Source: SUP05 sp964577715
GTDB taxonomy: Bacteria; Pseudomonadota; Gammaproteobacteria; PS1; Pseudothioglobaceae
Direction: 5' to 3'
DNA length: 50,774 nucleotides
Assembly: GCA_964577715.1 (NCBI GenBank)
Contig: CAZOAA010000008.1
Span: 1-50,774, forward strand
Of this stretch, positions 39,494 to 48,965 are shown in pieces. Positions within the stretch are counted from its first letter, which is position 1; each line of letters opens with the position of its first letter. A program made the position numbers and the translations under genes. Below the pieces are notes generated by a model, which was not told the origin of the DNA, ran no database searches, and saw only the letters and a program-made list of their open reading frames with translations.

Positions 39494-40980
39494 TTAGTTT
39501 CCGGTTTCATATGCGGGAATAGCAGCACATCTCGAATGGATGGAGAATCAGTAAACAACATCACCAAGCGATCAATACCAATACCTTCGCCTGCCGTTGG
39601 TGGCATGCCGTACTCTAATGCACGAATATAGTCTGCGTCGTAGTGCATAGCTTCATCATCGCCTGCATCTTTTTCTGCTACTTGCGCTTTAAAGCGCGCT
39701 GCTTGATCTTCGGCATCGTTAAGCTCAGAAAAACCATTAGCGATTTCACGACCACCAATAAACAACTCAAAACGATCAGTAATGAATGGATTATCATCAT
39801 TGCGACGCGCCAATGGCGATACCTCTGTTGGATACTCAGTAATAAAGGTTGGCTGCATGAGTTTTTCTTCTACTGTAGCTTCAAAAAGCTCAATTTGAAG
39901 CTTACCCAAACCCCAACTGTCTTTAACTTGAATACCTAAATTTTCAGCTGTTTTTTTAGCGTTATCTTCATTCAAATCATTAGCAGTTAATTTTGGATTG
40001 TATTGCAAAATTGAATCGAATACGCTAATACGATCAAACGGCTTAGAGAAGTCAAAATCATCACCCTGGTAATGAATATTGGCATCGCCGCACACATCAA
40101 GTGCAATACCACGGAATAGCTTTTCAGTCAGATCCATCAAATCATGATAAGTAGCATAAGCTTGATAAAATTCAATCATAGTAAATTCAGGATTGTGCCT
40201 AGTTGATAAGCCTTCGTTTCTAAAATTACGATTAATCTCGAACACCTTATCCATACCACCAACAATCAAGCGCTTAAGGTAGAGTTCAGGTGCAATGCGC
40301 ATATACATGCCGATATCAAGTGCATTATGATGCGTTTCAAATGGCTTGGCTGTTGCACCACCTGGAATAGTTTGTAACATTGGTGTTTCTACTTCGATAA
40401 AGTCAATATCATTAAAAAAGTTGCGAATATAATTAACAATTTGAGAGCGTCTTTTAAAAGTATTGCGCGAATCTTCGTTGGTGATTAAATCAACATAGCG
40501 TTGGCGGTAACGAATTTCTTGATCAGATAAACCGTGGAATTTTTCTGGCAGTGGTCGTAGTGATTTGGTGAGTAACTTAATCTCACTAACGCGTACAGAT
40601 AACTCGCCGACTTTGGTTTTAAACAAAGTGCCTGTTGCGCCAACAATATCACCCATATCCCATTTTTTAAACTGCTCGTTATAAAACCCCTCAGGCAATT
40701 CATCACGAGTAACAAAAAGCTGAATTTGAGCCGATGAATCTTGCACATGAGCAAAGCTTGCCTTACCCATCACCCTTTTAAGCATCATGCGCCCCGCTAT
40801 AGAAACTTCAATATTTTTTTCTTCTAACTCTTCTTTAGAAAAACCATCAAAATCATTAATAACGTCTTGTGCTAAATGAGTGGGTTTAAAATCATTAATA
40901 AATGGATTACCCGCCTCTCTTAGCGCGGTTAGTTTTGCCCTTCTCTCAGCAATTAATTTGTTGTCGTCTTGATCACTCAC
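39490..40980 (-). CDS. lysS: Lysyl-tRNA synthetase, class II
   Basis: A 496-aa class II synthetase. The N-terminal OB fold (VSIAGRMMLKRVMGKASFAHVQD) binds the anticodon; motif 2 is in FRNEGLSTRHNPEFTMIEFYQAY and motif 3 in GIGIDRLVMLFTDSPSIRDVLLFP. It is part of the coupled chain, starting inside the TPR gene stop and ending inside the cmk start. Confidence 0.97.
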   Translation of the reverse strand: MSDQDDNKLIAERRAKLTALREAGNPFINDFKPTHLAQDVINDFDGFSKEELEEKNIEVSIAGRMMLKRVMGKASFAHVQDSSAQIQLFVTRDELPEGFYNEQFKKWDMGDIVGATGTLFKTKVGELSVRVSEIKLLTKSLRPLPEKFHGLSDQEIRYRQRYVDLITNEDSRNTFKRRSQIVNYIRNFFNDIDFIEVETPMLQTIPGGATAKPFETHHNALDIGMYMRIAPELYLKRLIVGGMDKVFEINRNFRNEGLSTRHNPEFTMIEFYQAYATYHDLMDLTEKLFRGIALDVCGDANIHYQGDDFDFSKPFDRISVFDSILQYNPKLTANDLNEDNAKKTAENLGIQVKDSWGLGKLQIELFEATVEEKLMQPTFITEYPTEVSPLARRNDDNPFITDRFELFIGGREIANGFSELNDAEDQAARFKAQVAEKDAGDDEAMHYDADYIRALEYGMPPTAGEGIGIDRLVMLFTDSPSIRDVLLFPHMKPETK

Positions 40981-41642
40981 TGCTTTGTTTTTTCCTCTAA
41001 TTCTTGTTGTGCTAATGCTTTTGCCTTAATCAAATCCGCCTCGGCTTCGCTGGATTTTCCCATGCGTTTAAGCAAAGTGCCACGATTATAATAGGCTTGG
41101 TAAAAATTTGCATCCAATTCAATGGCTTTATTCAAATCACCCAAGGCAAGATTATCTTTTGCACTCTTCATATAAGCGTTACCACGGTTATAAATTGCTG
41201 CAATATAGTCTTCATCTAGGGTAATTGCTTGAGTATAAGCATTGATTGCCTCGGCGGTTTTATTTAATCGATCATAACAATTACCTAGGTTGTTAAACGC
41301 GCCAGCATCCTTATTATTGAGTGATAAGGCTTTTTCAAAATACTCAATCGCCAAATCAAACGATTCGTTTTCTTGCTCTAAATAAGCCAAACAAAAATAA
41401 GCCTCTGCACTATTTGGATTAGCCTTAATGGCACTAGACATACTTTCAATCGCCAAATCATCATTGCCTTGTAATTGATGTAAATTACCCAAACTCAAAT
41501 GTGCATTTGCTTTTAAATTCTTATCAGCAGCATTGTGTTTTATTAGCGCATTCCACGCTTGGATTGCTAAAGACAATTCGCCATTTTTTTGATGTGTATA
41601 CGCAGCAACCATTAAGTCACTCAACTCTGTTTCGTGGCTCAT
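40977..41642 (-). CDS. TPR-repeat protein
   Basis: A 221-aa protein made of about six tetratricopeptide repeats, seen as repeated A-x-x-NLG..Y and A-Y-x-NRG blocks (AYFCLAYLEQ, AFNNLGNCYDRL, AIYNRGNAYMKS, AYYNRGTLLKRM) with 34-residue spacing. No signal peptide, so it is cytosolic. TPRs are protein-binding scaffolds; the partner is unknown. It overlaps yjbQ and lysS by 4 nt each. Confidence 0.9.
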   Translation of the reverse strand: MSHETELSDLMVAAYTHQKNGELSLAIQAWNALIKHNAADKNLKANAHLSLGNLHQLQGNDDLAIESMSSAIKANPNSAEAYFCLAYLEQENESFDLAIEYFEKALSLNNKDAGAFNNLGNCYDRLNKTAEAINAYTQAITLDEDYIAAIYNRGNAYMKSAKDNLALGDLNKAIELDANFYQAYYNRGTLLKRMGKSSEAEADLIKAKALAQQELEEKTKQ

Positions 41643-42046
41643 GATAGGGTTACAATTAATTTACGATTATTTTCACCGGCGCGATGCTCATACAAAAACA
41701 AGCCTTGGAATTTTCCTAAGGCCAGTTTTTTATCTTGAATTGGGATTGTTTTACTCTCTCCCATTAAAATTGTACGAATATGGCCCGACATATCAAAGTC
41801 ACCTTCATTATTGTGCCGATAAGCTGGGCTGGCATCAGTAACTTGCGCTTGAAAATAATCCTCAATATCTAGTAAAACATTTGCGTCTTCATTACCTGTA
41901 ATCATTAGCGATGCTGAAGTGTGAGTAACAAATATGTGGCACAAATTACAATTAACATTTGACTGGATAATAATGTTATTCACTAATTGAGTAATTTCAG
42001 TAGCACCACGCCCAGTGGTTTGAATCAACAACTCTCGCTGATTCAC
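41639..42046 (-). CDS. yjbQ: YjbQ/UPF0047 family protein
   Basis: A 135-aa protein matching the YjbQ family: CHIFVTHTSASLMITGNEDANVLLDIEDYF, YRHNNEGDFDMSGHIRTILMGES and LFLYEHRAG. Conserved His residues in THTSAS, GHIR and YEHR form a metal-like site. Some members show weak thiamine-phosphate synthase activity in vitro; the cellular role is unsettled. Confidence 0.92.
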   Translation of the reverse strand: MNQRELLIQTTGRGATEITQLVNNIIIQSNVNCNLCHIFVTHTSASLMITGNEDANVLLDIEDYFQAQVTDASPAYRHNNEGDFDMSGHIRTILMGESKTIPIQDKKLALGKFQGLFLYEHRAGENNRKLIVTLS

Positions 42047-42486
42047 TTTAATAATTCCTTGGCTTTATCAGTATTAATAACTTGAGCTTGTGCAACTTTC
42101 TTTTTGTTTGATAATGAACGAACAAAAAAGAATAATCCTAATGCTAAAAATACGAACGGAGCAAACCACAATAAATAAGTATTTTTATTAACCGGTGGTT
42201 TGAATACGACAAAATCACCATAACGATCCACCATAAATTGTCGAATCTCATCATCGCTATTGTCTTTAATAATCATGGTTTGAACTTGCTCTCGTAAATC
42301 TTTAGCCAGGCCTGCATTTGATCCACCAATGCTTTGCCCTTGGCAAACTGGGCAACGAATCTCATCAATCAGAGCACGATAACGAGACTCTTGGAATGAA
42401 CTTTGAAATTTTTTAGCCTCAATACTTTCAGCATAACTTATCTGAATAAGGCAAAAGATAAGTACAAAACGAATAAAATATTGCAT
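42043..42486 (-). CDS. ccmH: CcmH-like cytochrome c maturation protein
   Basis: A 147-aa membrane protein with a signal peptide (FVLIFCLIQISYA), the redox motif RCPVCQGQSI with the conserved LRCxxC-type arrangement, and a single TM helix near residues 103-122. CcmH keeps apocytochrome haem-binding cysteines reduced. The other ccm genes are not in the window, and it is instead coupled to yjbQ. Small c-type cytochromes encoded at 30538-31134 are likely clients. Confidence 0.9.
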   Translation of the reverse strand: MQYFIRFVLIFCLIQISYAESIEAKKFQSSFQESRYRALIDEIRCPVCQGQSIGGSNAGLAKDLREQVQTMIIKDNSDDEIRQFMVDRYGDFVVFKPPVNKNTYLLWFAPFVFLALGLFFFVRSLSNKKKVAQAQVINTDKAKELLK

Positions 42487-42525
42487 AAATTTTAAAACAA
42501 ACTAAAGTACTACAGATTTTAACCT

Positions 42526-44379
42526 ATGCCATTGATTACACTTGATGATATTTCACTGAGCTTTTCGGATAAGCCGATATTAAATGGCGTGAGCACTACC
42601 ATACATAAAGGTGAAAAAATTGCGTTAATCGGTCGCAATGGTGAAGGGAAATCTACATTCATGCGCATTCTAGCTGGCACGATTAGCGCTGATGATGGAA
42701 AATTAAAAATTAAAAATGGCACAAAAATCAGCTATCTAGAGCAAACCCCGCCACAAGATAATGACAAAAATCTATTCGATATTGTTGCTGAAGGATTAGG
42801 AGAAATTGGCGCACTTTTAAGTCAATATCAATATTTGGTTAATCATGATCAGCTTGATAAAGCATCAACACTGCAAGAAAAAATTGACGAGCTTAATGCT
42901 TGGCAATACTTGCATAAGATTGAGGCAATATTAAATCGCTTTACCTTAAATCCTGAAACGATTTTATCAACGCTTTCTGGTGGTTGGCGCAGGCGTGTTA
43001 TGCTGGCGCGTGCACTAATTCAAGAGCCTGATGTACTATTACTTGATGAGCCAACTAATCACATGGATATTACTGCTATTCTTGAATTGGAAAAAATGCT
43101 AAAAGACTTCCATGGCACCTTGGTTTTAATTAGTCACGACCGTTCGTTTATTGCTGGCATTGTTAATAAAGTTTTTGATCTTGATCGAGGTAACTTGGCC
43201 GTTTTTGACTGTGGATATAGAGATTATATTAAGCGTAAAGACAACTTACTTAATTCAGAAGAATTAGCTAATAGAAGATTCGATAAAAAACTCGCTCAAG
43301 AAGAGGCTTGGATACGACAAGGAATCAAAGCTAGACGCACTCGAAATGAGGGAAGGGTTCGCGCACTACAAACAATGCGAGAGGCGTTTATCAATCGAAG
43401 AAAAAAACAAGGTAAGGTCAAAATACATTCGGTTGAAGAAGATGAAAAACGCACCTCAAAACTGGTCTTTGAAGTCAAAAAAATCAACTATCAAATTGCT
43501 GGATTAACCCTAGTTAAAGATTTCTCAATGTTAGTATTAAAGGGTGAAAAAATTGGCATTATTGGTGGCAATGGCACAGGAAAATCCACCTTTATTAAGC
43601 TACTACTCGATGAATTACAGCCTGATAGCGGTAGTATTCGTCGCTCTAAAACCATTAAGCTAGCTTATTTTGACCAAATGCGTGAGAATCTTGACCCTAA
43701 TATGAAGGCTATGGATTTTGTTTCTGAGGGGCGTGAACGTATTGATGTTGGCGGAAAAAGCAAACATATTATTGGTTATCTGCGACAGTTTTTATTTACT
43801 GGAAAGCAGGCCATGGCACCTATTAGGATGTTTTCTGGAGGGGAAAAAAATCGCTTAATGTTAGCCAAAATACTCTCTCAACCAGCTAATTTATTAGTAC
43901 TTGACGAACCAACCAATGATCTTGATGTTGAAACTTTAGAACTATTAGAAGAAATGCTTATTGATTACACAGGAACTTTAATCTTAATTTCCCACGATCG
44001 AACATTTTTAAATAATGTAGTTGGCTCCACTATTGTGATGGATGGTAATGGCGTTATTAACCAATATGCAGGTGGTTATGATGACTACCTTATTCAAAAA
44101 CAAGATAATCTAGATAAAGTAGAAAAAACAAAAGTCAAAAATAAACAATCAAAGCCAACTAATAACACCAAGAAAAAACTTAGCTACAAAGAACAACAAG
44201 CATTAAAAGCGCTACCTGATAAAATTGAAAAAACCGAGATTGAGATTGGTGAAATTCAATTACAATTATCAGACCCTGAATTTTTCCAACAACCTGAGTC
44301 TCAAGATGCATTGATCAGACTGGCTAGATTAGAGGCAGATTTAGAACGATACTATGAAAAATGGAGTGAGCTAGAATGA
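42526..44379 (+). CDS. uup: ABC-F ATPase, Uup type
   Basis: A 617-aa protein with two ABC domains and no membrane segment. Walker A motifs are GRNGEGKSTF and GGNGTGKSTF; signatures are LSGGWRRR and FSGGEKNR; Walker B segments are VLLLDEPTNHMD and LLVLDEPTNDLD. A charged linker lies between the domains, and a basic coiled coil forms the C-terminus (about 545-617), as in Uup. ABC-F proteins act on the ribosome. The HAD gene starts inside its stop codon. Confidence 0.9.
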   Translation: MPLITLDDISLSFSDKPILNGVSTTIHKGEKIALIGRNGEGKSTFMRILAGTISADDGKLKIKNGTKISYLEQTPPQDNDKNLFDIVAEGLGEIGALLSQYQYLVNHDQLDKASTLQEKIDELNAWQYLHKIEAILNRFTLNPETILSTLSGGWRRRVMLARALIQEPDVLLLDEPTNHMDITAILELEKMLKDFHGTLVLISHDRSFIAGIVNKVFDLDRGNLAVFDCGYRDYIKRKDNLLNSEELANRRFDKKLAQEEAWIRQGIKARRTRNEGRVRALQTMREAFINRRKKQGKVKIHSVEEDEKRTSKLVFEVKKINYQIAGLTLVKDFSMLVLKGEKIGIIGGNGTGKSTFIKLLLDELQPDSGSIRRSKTIKLAYFDQMRENLDPNMKAMDFVSEGRERIDVGGKSKHIIGYLRQFLFTGKQAMAPIRMFSGGEKNRLMLAKILSQPANLLVLDEPTNDLDVETLELLEEMLIDYTGTLILISHDRTFLNNVVGSTIVMDGNGVINQYAGGYDDYLIQKQDNLDKVEKTKVKNKQSKPTNNTKKKLSYKEQQALKALPDKIEKTEIEIGEIQLQLSDPEFFQQPESQDALIRLARLEADLERYYEKWSELE

Positions 44380-45017
44380 GTAACGATATTCCTCTTATTG
44401 TTGATTTAGACCACACGCTAATTGATACTGATTTATTGTACGAATCTTCTATGGCGGTACTTAAAAAAAGCCCGTGGCTAATACTACTCTACCCTTTTTG
44501 GTTTGCAAAAGGTAAAGGTTATTTAAAAGAACAATTAGTTAAACGCTTTAGCATTGATGCACAAACACTGCCTTATATTCAAGATACGATTGACTATATT
44601 ATTGAGCGCAAAAAACAAGGCTCACCCATTATCTTAGCAACTGCTTCACACAAAGACTATGCATTTGAGGTCATTAAGCACTTTCAGACACGCACAAACA
44701 ACGAAACCATTACCAACAACAAACAAAACTTAGATCTATTTTCTGACAAAACCGAGGTTTTAAAAAATACCTCAACTAACAACTCTTTATTTGACGATGT
44801 GATGGCGAGTAATGCTGACTTTAACCTATCTTCGCACAACAAAGCGCAGAAGCTTATTGAACGTTTTGGTGAGCATGGTTTTGATTATATGGGAGACCAT
44901 ATGCGAGATATACCTGTCTGGGAGGCGTCTAATTTATCTATTTTGGTTAATGTGTCAGATCGTGTTATTAAAAAAACACAGCACTTAAATACCTTGGTTT
45001 TATCAAGAAAAAACTAA
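44376..45017 (+). CDS. HAD-family phosphatase, UbiA-associated type
   Basis: A 213-aa HAD hydrolase. Motif I is VDLDHTLIDTD near residue 8, motif II the ILATAS segment and motif IV YMGDHMRDIPVW, which contains the acidic pair. The sequence after motif I (LLYESSMAVLKKSPWLILLYPFWFAKGKGYLK) matches the HAD domain that is usually fused to a UbiA prenyltransferase membrane domain; here that domain is absent and the protein ends shortly after motif IV. It overlaps the ABC-F gene by 4 nt. Confidence 0.82.
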   Translation: MSNDIPLIVDLDHTLIDTDLLYESSMAVLKKSPWLILLYPFWFAKGKGYLKEQLVKRFSIDAQTLPYIQDTIDYIIERKKQGSPIILATASHKDYAFEVIKHFQTRTNNETITNNKQNLDLFSDKTEVLKNTSTNNSLFDDVMASNADFNLSSHNKAQKLIERFGEHGFDYMGDHMRDIPVWEASNLSILVNVSDRVIKKTQHLNTLVLSRKN

Positions 45018-45191
45018 CTACTCAATTAAATACGACAAACTGGCTAATATTAAATACACAACACTAGTAATAACTAGCGTTGCTGCAATAACCCTTGCCA
45101 AAGCAAGATTCTTTCCTAAAATGCGATTATTTACAAACCATACAATATAGCCAATAATAAAAGCAATAATTAAAATTCTAACTAAAAACAT
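45018..45191 (-). CDS. Small two-helix membrane protein, 57 aa
   Basis: A 57-codon minus-strand frame with two hydrophobic helices, ILIIAFIIGYIVWFV and VIAATLVITSVVYLILASL, joined by a short basic loop (NNRILGKNLALAR). It starts 8 nt after the uvrC stop, so it is probably cotranscribed with uvrC. The stop is adjacent to the HAD stop on the other strand, filling the gap precisely. I recognise no family. No strong ribosome site is seen. Confidence 0.55.
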   Translation of the reverse strand: MFLVRILIIAFIIGYIVWFVNNRILGKNLALARVIAATLVITSVVYLILASLSYLIE

Positions 45192-45199
45192 AGACTTAC

Positions 45200-46984
45200 T
45201 TATTCTCTAAAACTTTTAGCTATTTTAGTCGCTAATGCCAGGTTAATACCGCTGACTTTTTGTAACTCATCGCAACTAGCCTTTTGAATTTCTTGTAGAC
45301 CACCAAAATAATTAAGTAGTGCTGTACGGCGAAGCTTTCCCACACCTTTAATATTTTCAAGAGGAGAAGTTTGGCGTTTTTTAGCGCGCTTTTTGCGATG
45401 GTTTTTAATTGCAAAACGGTGTGATTCATCACGAATATGGTTAATCAACATTAATGCCTGATCATGTGGCGGCAGATTAATTTTTTGTGTTTTTCCATCT
45501 TGAACCATAATCAGTGTTTCAAGCCCGGCTTTTCTGCCTTCGCCTTTTGCCACGCCAACCAATTGTACCGACTCAATACCAATAGAATCTATCACCATAA
45601 TAGCCTGATTAAGCTGCCCTAACCCGCCATCAATAAACACCACGTCAGGCAAGGGTTTATTGTCTTTTAATAATCGAGAATATCGCCTAAAAACCGCCTG
45701 ATTCATGGCTGCATAATCATCTCCAGGTGTGATATCTTTAATGCTAAATTGACGATACTTTTTTACTTTTGGCAAGCCTTTTTCAAACACCACGCAAGAG
45801 GCTGTTGTTGCCTCGCCCATCGTATGACTAATATCAAAGCACTCCATGGTGTTTGGTAATGAGTCTAGATTTAATGTCTTTTGTATTTGTTCTAACTGTG
45901 CGCGCTTGGTAAATTTTGAAATCAAATGTTGCTTAAGGTTTTCTTGTGCTGTTAAGGTAGCAATCTTTAAGAAATGGCGCTTGTCTTTTTGTGGTGTATC
46001 AATAATCTGTGTACTTAATGCAGTAGCAATTAGTTTTTTTTCTGGTAATTTTTCACCCAACAAAAGTTGTTTAGGGGTGTCTTTTCCTAAATAATAGAGT
46101 GGCAAAAAAGCTGATAAAACTTCGATAGATGACTTGCCTTTTGCGTGCTTCGGAAAAATACATTCTTGCCCAATTTGCTTGCCAGTACGTACAAAAATTA
46201 CCTCAATAGCATGAACGCCTTCTTTTTCAACAATACTGATTACATCCATATCGCCCATACTTTGCGAGCTGTGTTGCTCTTGTATTGTGCGCAACCCAAT
46301 GAGTTGGTCACGATAATAAGCAGCTAATTCAAAGTCCAGATCCTTTGATGCTTGTTGCATTTTATTTGATACCCTATCTAGTGTTTCCGTAGCCTTGCCA
46401 CTTAAAAATAACGACATCATTTCTACATCTTGAGTGTAATTTTCATCTGTAATTTTTCCTACACAGGGCGCACTACATAAACCAATTTGATATTCCAAAC
46501 ACGGTCTAGATCGAGCACGATACACGCTATTAGTACATTGACGAACTTTAAATATTTTTTTTAATAAAGCCAAAGAATCACGAACCACATGGGCAGAGGG
46601 ATATGGCCCAAAAAATTGATAATTTTCATTTTTTTTACCACGATAAAAACCCACCCTAGGATGCTTATCATTCGTGATATAAACATAAGGATAGCTTTTT
46701 GCATCTTTTAGCAAAATGTTATAACGCGGCTTATGTTGTTTAATCAGTTCATTTTCTAATAGCAACGCCTGGGTTTCAGTATCAGTAACAACAATCTCAA
46801 AATCTAGAACATTGGCAACAAGTGCTCTGGTTTTCCCATCTGTATGCTTCTTATTGAAATAACTCGATACTCTTTTTTTAAGATTTTTTGCTTTACCGAC
46901 ATAAATCACTTGGCCTTTTTTATCAAGCATTTGATACACGCCTGGTGACTGACTTAAATTTTTAAGTTGATTTTTGAACGACAT
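45200..46984 (-). CDS. uvrC: Excinuclease ABC subunit C
   Basis: A 594-aa nucleotide-excision-repair nuclease. The GIY-YIG domain is at the N-terminus (GVYQMLDKKGQVIYVGKAKNLKKRV), the UVR motif near residue 205, the RNase H-like 5' nuclease domain around ECFDISHTMGEATTASCVVF and VFIDGGLGQLNQA, and a C-terminal helix-hairpin-helix pair (IKGVGKLRRTALL; VSGINLALATKI). The start MSFKNQLKNL is chosen over a Met 14 codons upstream, which lacks family similarity. Confidence 0.96.
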   Translation of the reverse strand: MSFKNQLKNLSQSPGVYQMLDKKGQVIYVGKAKNLKKRVSSYFNKKHTDGKTRALVANVLDFEIVVTDTETQALLLENELIKQHKPRYNILLKDAKSYPYVYITNDKHPRVGFYRGKKNENYQFFGPYPSAHVVRDSLALLKKIFKVRQCTNSVYRARSRPCLEYQIGLCSAPCVGKITDENYTQDVEMMSLFLSGKATETLDRVSNKMQQASKDLDFELAAYYRDQLIGLRTIQEQHSSQSMGDMDVISIVEKEGVHAIEVIFVRTGKQIGQECIFPKHAKGKSSIEVLSAFLPLYYLGKDTPKQLLLGEKLPEKKLIATALSTQIIDTPQKDKRHFLKIATLTAQENLKQHLISKFTKRAQLEQIQKTLNLDSLPNTMECFDISHTMGEATTASCVVFEKGLPKVKKYRQFSIKDITPGDDYAAMNQAVFRRYSRLLKDNKPLPDVVFIDGGLGQLNQAIMVIDSIGIESVQLVGVAKGEGRKAGLETLIMVQDGKTQKINLPPHDQALMLINHIRDESHRFAIKNHRKKRAKKRQTSPLENIKGVGKLRRTALLNYFGGLQEIQKASCDELQKVSGINLALATKIAKSFRE

Positions 46985-47031
46985 TTGTATAAAAAGGTAA
47001 AATAAAAATATTCTATGTTGATACAAGAAAC

Positions 47032-47688
47032 ATGATTAAGAGACTTACAATTATATTGACTATTTTTCATCTAAATATTGCTTTTGCGATGAATGGTATG
47101 CCGCATATACCTAATCCAATTAAAATGATAGATGATAAGGTAGCAGATATTGTTGATCCACCTAATACAGCCGCACTTAACATAATGGTTAATGCGTTGT
47201 CATCTCTCAAGGAACTCAGAAAACAAAACGAAGCTACTGATGAGAACATCAAAGCCCTTATAAGGATTAAACTTTTGCCTAATATTGCTATGGATGTTTC
47301 GACTGAGCTAACACTTAAAAAACATTGGCATAAATTAAAACCACCAGAAAAATCACTCTTTCAAAAATATATCACTCAATCTTTAATTAAAGATTATGCA
47401 GGAATCTTAGGATCTTATGAAAATCTAAACAGTGTTAATATCTCAGTTGACCCTAAAGTAAAACGTAAAGATAATAGAGCAATTGTTAAACTAATTGTTA
47501 ACCTTAACGACGATCCAAAACCAATCGAAGTTACTTTAAAAATGATAAGAAAAAATCATTGGCGTGTTTATGACGTTGTCTTTACTGGCGTTAGTTTAAT
47601 GAAAAATTATCGTGCACAATTTGACTCTCACGTTAAACGTAAAGGTATTGAGAGCCTAATCAAAAAAATCAAAAAAAAGATTAAATAG
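47032..47688 (+). CDS. mlaC: MlaC-family phospholipid-binding protein
   Basis: A 218-aa periplasmic protein with a signal peptide (KRLTIILTIFHLNIAFA). The core (KLLPNIAMDVSTELTL, FQKYITQSLIKDYAGILGSY, RVYDVVFTGVSLMKNYRAQFDS) matches MlaC/Ttg2D, which ferries phospholipids between the outer membrane and the MlaFEDB complex. In E. coli mlaC sits in mlaFEDCB just before ibaG and murA; here the other mla genes are missing and murA starts inside its stop codon. Confidence 0.88.
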   Translation: MIKRLTIILTIFHLNIAFAMNGMPHIPNPIKMIDDKVADIVDPPNTAALNIMVNALSSLKELRKQNEATDENIKALIRIKLLPNIAMDVSTELTLKKHWHKLKPPEKSLFQKYITQSLIKDYAGILGSYENLNSVNISVDPKVKRKDNRAIVKLIVNLNDDPKPIEVTLKMIRKNHWRVYDVVFTGVSLMKNYRAQFDSHVKRKGIESLIKKIKKKIK

Positions 47689-48947
47689 TGTACAAACTAG
47701 TCATTCATGGGGGGAATGTCTTAAAAGGAAGTGTTAAAGCTGCCGGATCTAAGAATTCATCTCTGCCAATTTTATTTGCTTCTATCTTAGCAGACGAGCC
47801 AATCACACTAACCAATACTCCACATCTAAGTGATATTTCAACCACACTTAGATTACTGATGGATATGGGCGCTGAATTTATTCTAGAATCCAATGGTGAT
47901 GTATTTGTTGATTCATCAAAATTAACCAATTTAGTTGCTGAGTACAACTTAGTTAAAACCATGCGTGCTTCAATCCTTGTATTAGGCCCAATGCTTGCAA
48001 AGTACGGTAAAGCCAAGGTCTCTCTACCTGGTGGTTGTGCTATTGGCACACGCCCAGTTAACTTACACTTAAAAGCATTAGAACAACTCGGTGCAACTAT
48101 CGAAGTTAAAAATGGCTACATCTATGCTGAGGCTAAAGCACTCACAGGTACAGAAATTTGCTTTGACCAAGTAACTGTAACAGCTACTGAAAATATCATT
48201 ATGGCAGCAACCTTAGCCAAAGGTACAACTACTATTAACAATGCTGCTCAAGAACCAGAAATATCCGATTTGTGTAACTGCCTCAACCAAATGGGCGCAA
48301 AAATATCAGGCATAGACACTTCTACACTTATTATCGAAGGGGTAAAAAATCTAAACGGCATTACCTATTCAATATGCCCTGATCGTATTGAAGCAGGTAC
48401 TTATCTTGTGGCTGCTGCGATTACTGGTGGTTCTATCACTGTTAATAATATTCGCCATCAGTCAATGCGTGCAATTCTTGGCAAACTAATTGAAACCGGT
48501 GCTGATATCAAAACTGAAAATCACTCAATTACACTTGATATGAAAGGCAGAAGGCCTAAGGCAGTTAATATTAAAACTAGCACTTACCCAAACTTCCCAA
48601 CAGATATGCAGGCGCAATTTACTGCACTTAATGCCATTGCAAATGGTAGCAGCACCATTACTGAAACCATTTTTGAAAATCGATTTATGCATATTCCTGA
48701 ACTCTCACGCATGGGGGCCAACTTAACCCTAGAAGGCAACACGGTAGTTTGCAAAGGTGTAAAATCGCTAACTGGCGCGCATTTGATGGCTACTGACTTA
48801 AGAGCTTCTGCATCTTTAGTCTTAGCAGGATTGGCCGCCAAAGGCACCACTACGATTGAGCGTGTTTATCACCTTGATCGTGGTTATGAGACTATTGAAG
48901 AAAAATTAAAATTATTAGGCGCTCAAATTGAACGAGTGCAAGATTAA
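47688..48947 (+). CDS. murA: UDP-GlcNAc enolpyruvyl transferase
   Basis: A 419-aa EPSP-synthase-fold enzyme, first committed step of peptidoglycan synthesis. LVIHGGNVLKGSVKAAGSKN is the usual opening, with the KN uridine-binding pair, and LPGGCAIGTRPVNLHLKAL holds the active-site Cys (Cys115 type), implying ordinary fosfomycin sensitivity. The start is GTG overlapping the mlaC stop by one base. Confidence 0.96.
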   Translation: MYKLVIHGGNVLKGSVKAAGSKNSSLPILFASILADEPITLTNTPHLSDISTTLRLLMDMGAEFILESNGDVFVDSSKLTNLVAEYNLVKTMRASILVLGPMLAKYGKAKVSLPGGCAIGTRPVNLHLKALEQLGATIEVKNGYIYAEAKALTGTEICFDQVTVTATENIIMAATLAKGTTTINNAAQEPEISDLCNCLNQMGAKISGIDTSTLIIEGVKNLNGITYSICPDRIEAGTYLVAAAITGGSITVNNIRHQSMRAILGKLIETGADIKTENHSITLDMKGRRPKAVNIKTSTYPNFPTDMQAQFTALNAIANGSSTITETIFENRFMHIPELSRMGANLTLEGNTVVCKGVKSLTGAHLMATDLRASASLVLAGLAAKGTTTIERVYHLDRGYETIEEKLKLLGAQIERVQD

Positions 48948-48965
48948 AAAAGTAAATAACCAACC

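Noticed and set aside
36589..40980. tRNA-Lys near lysS as a regulatory pair such as a T-box
   Set aside because: No T-box leader is seen before lysS, whose start overlaps the TPR gene; proximity alone is not evidence.
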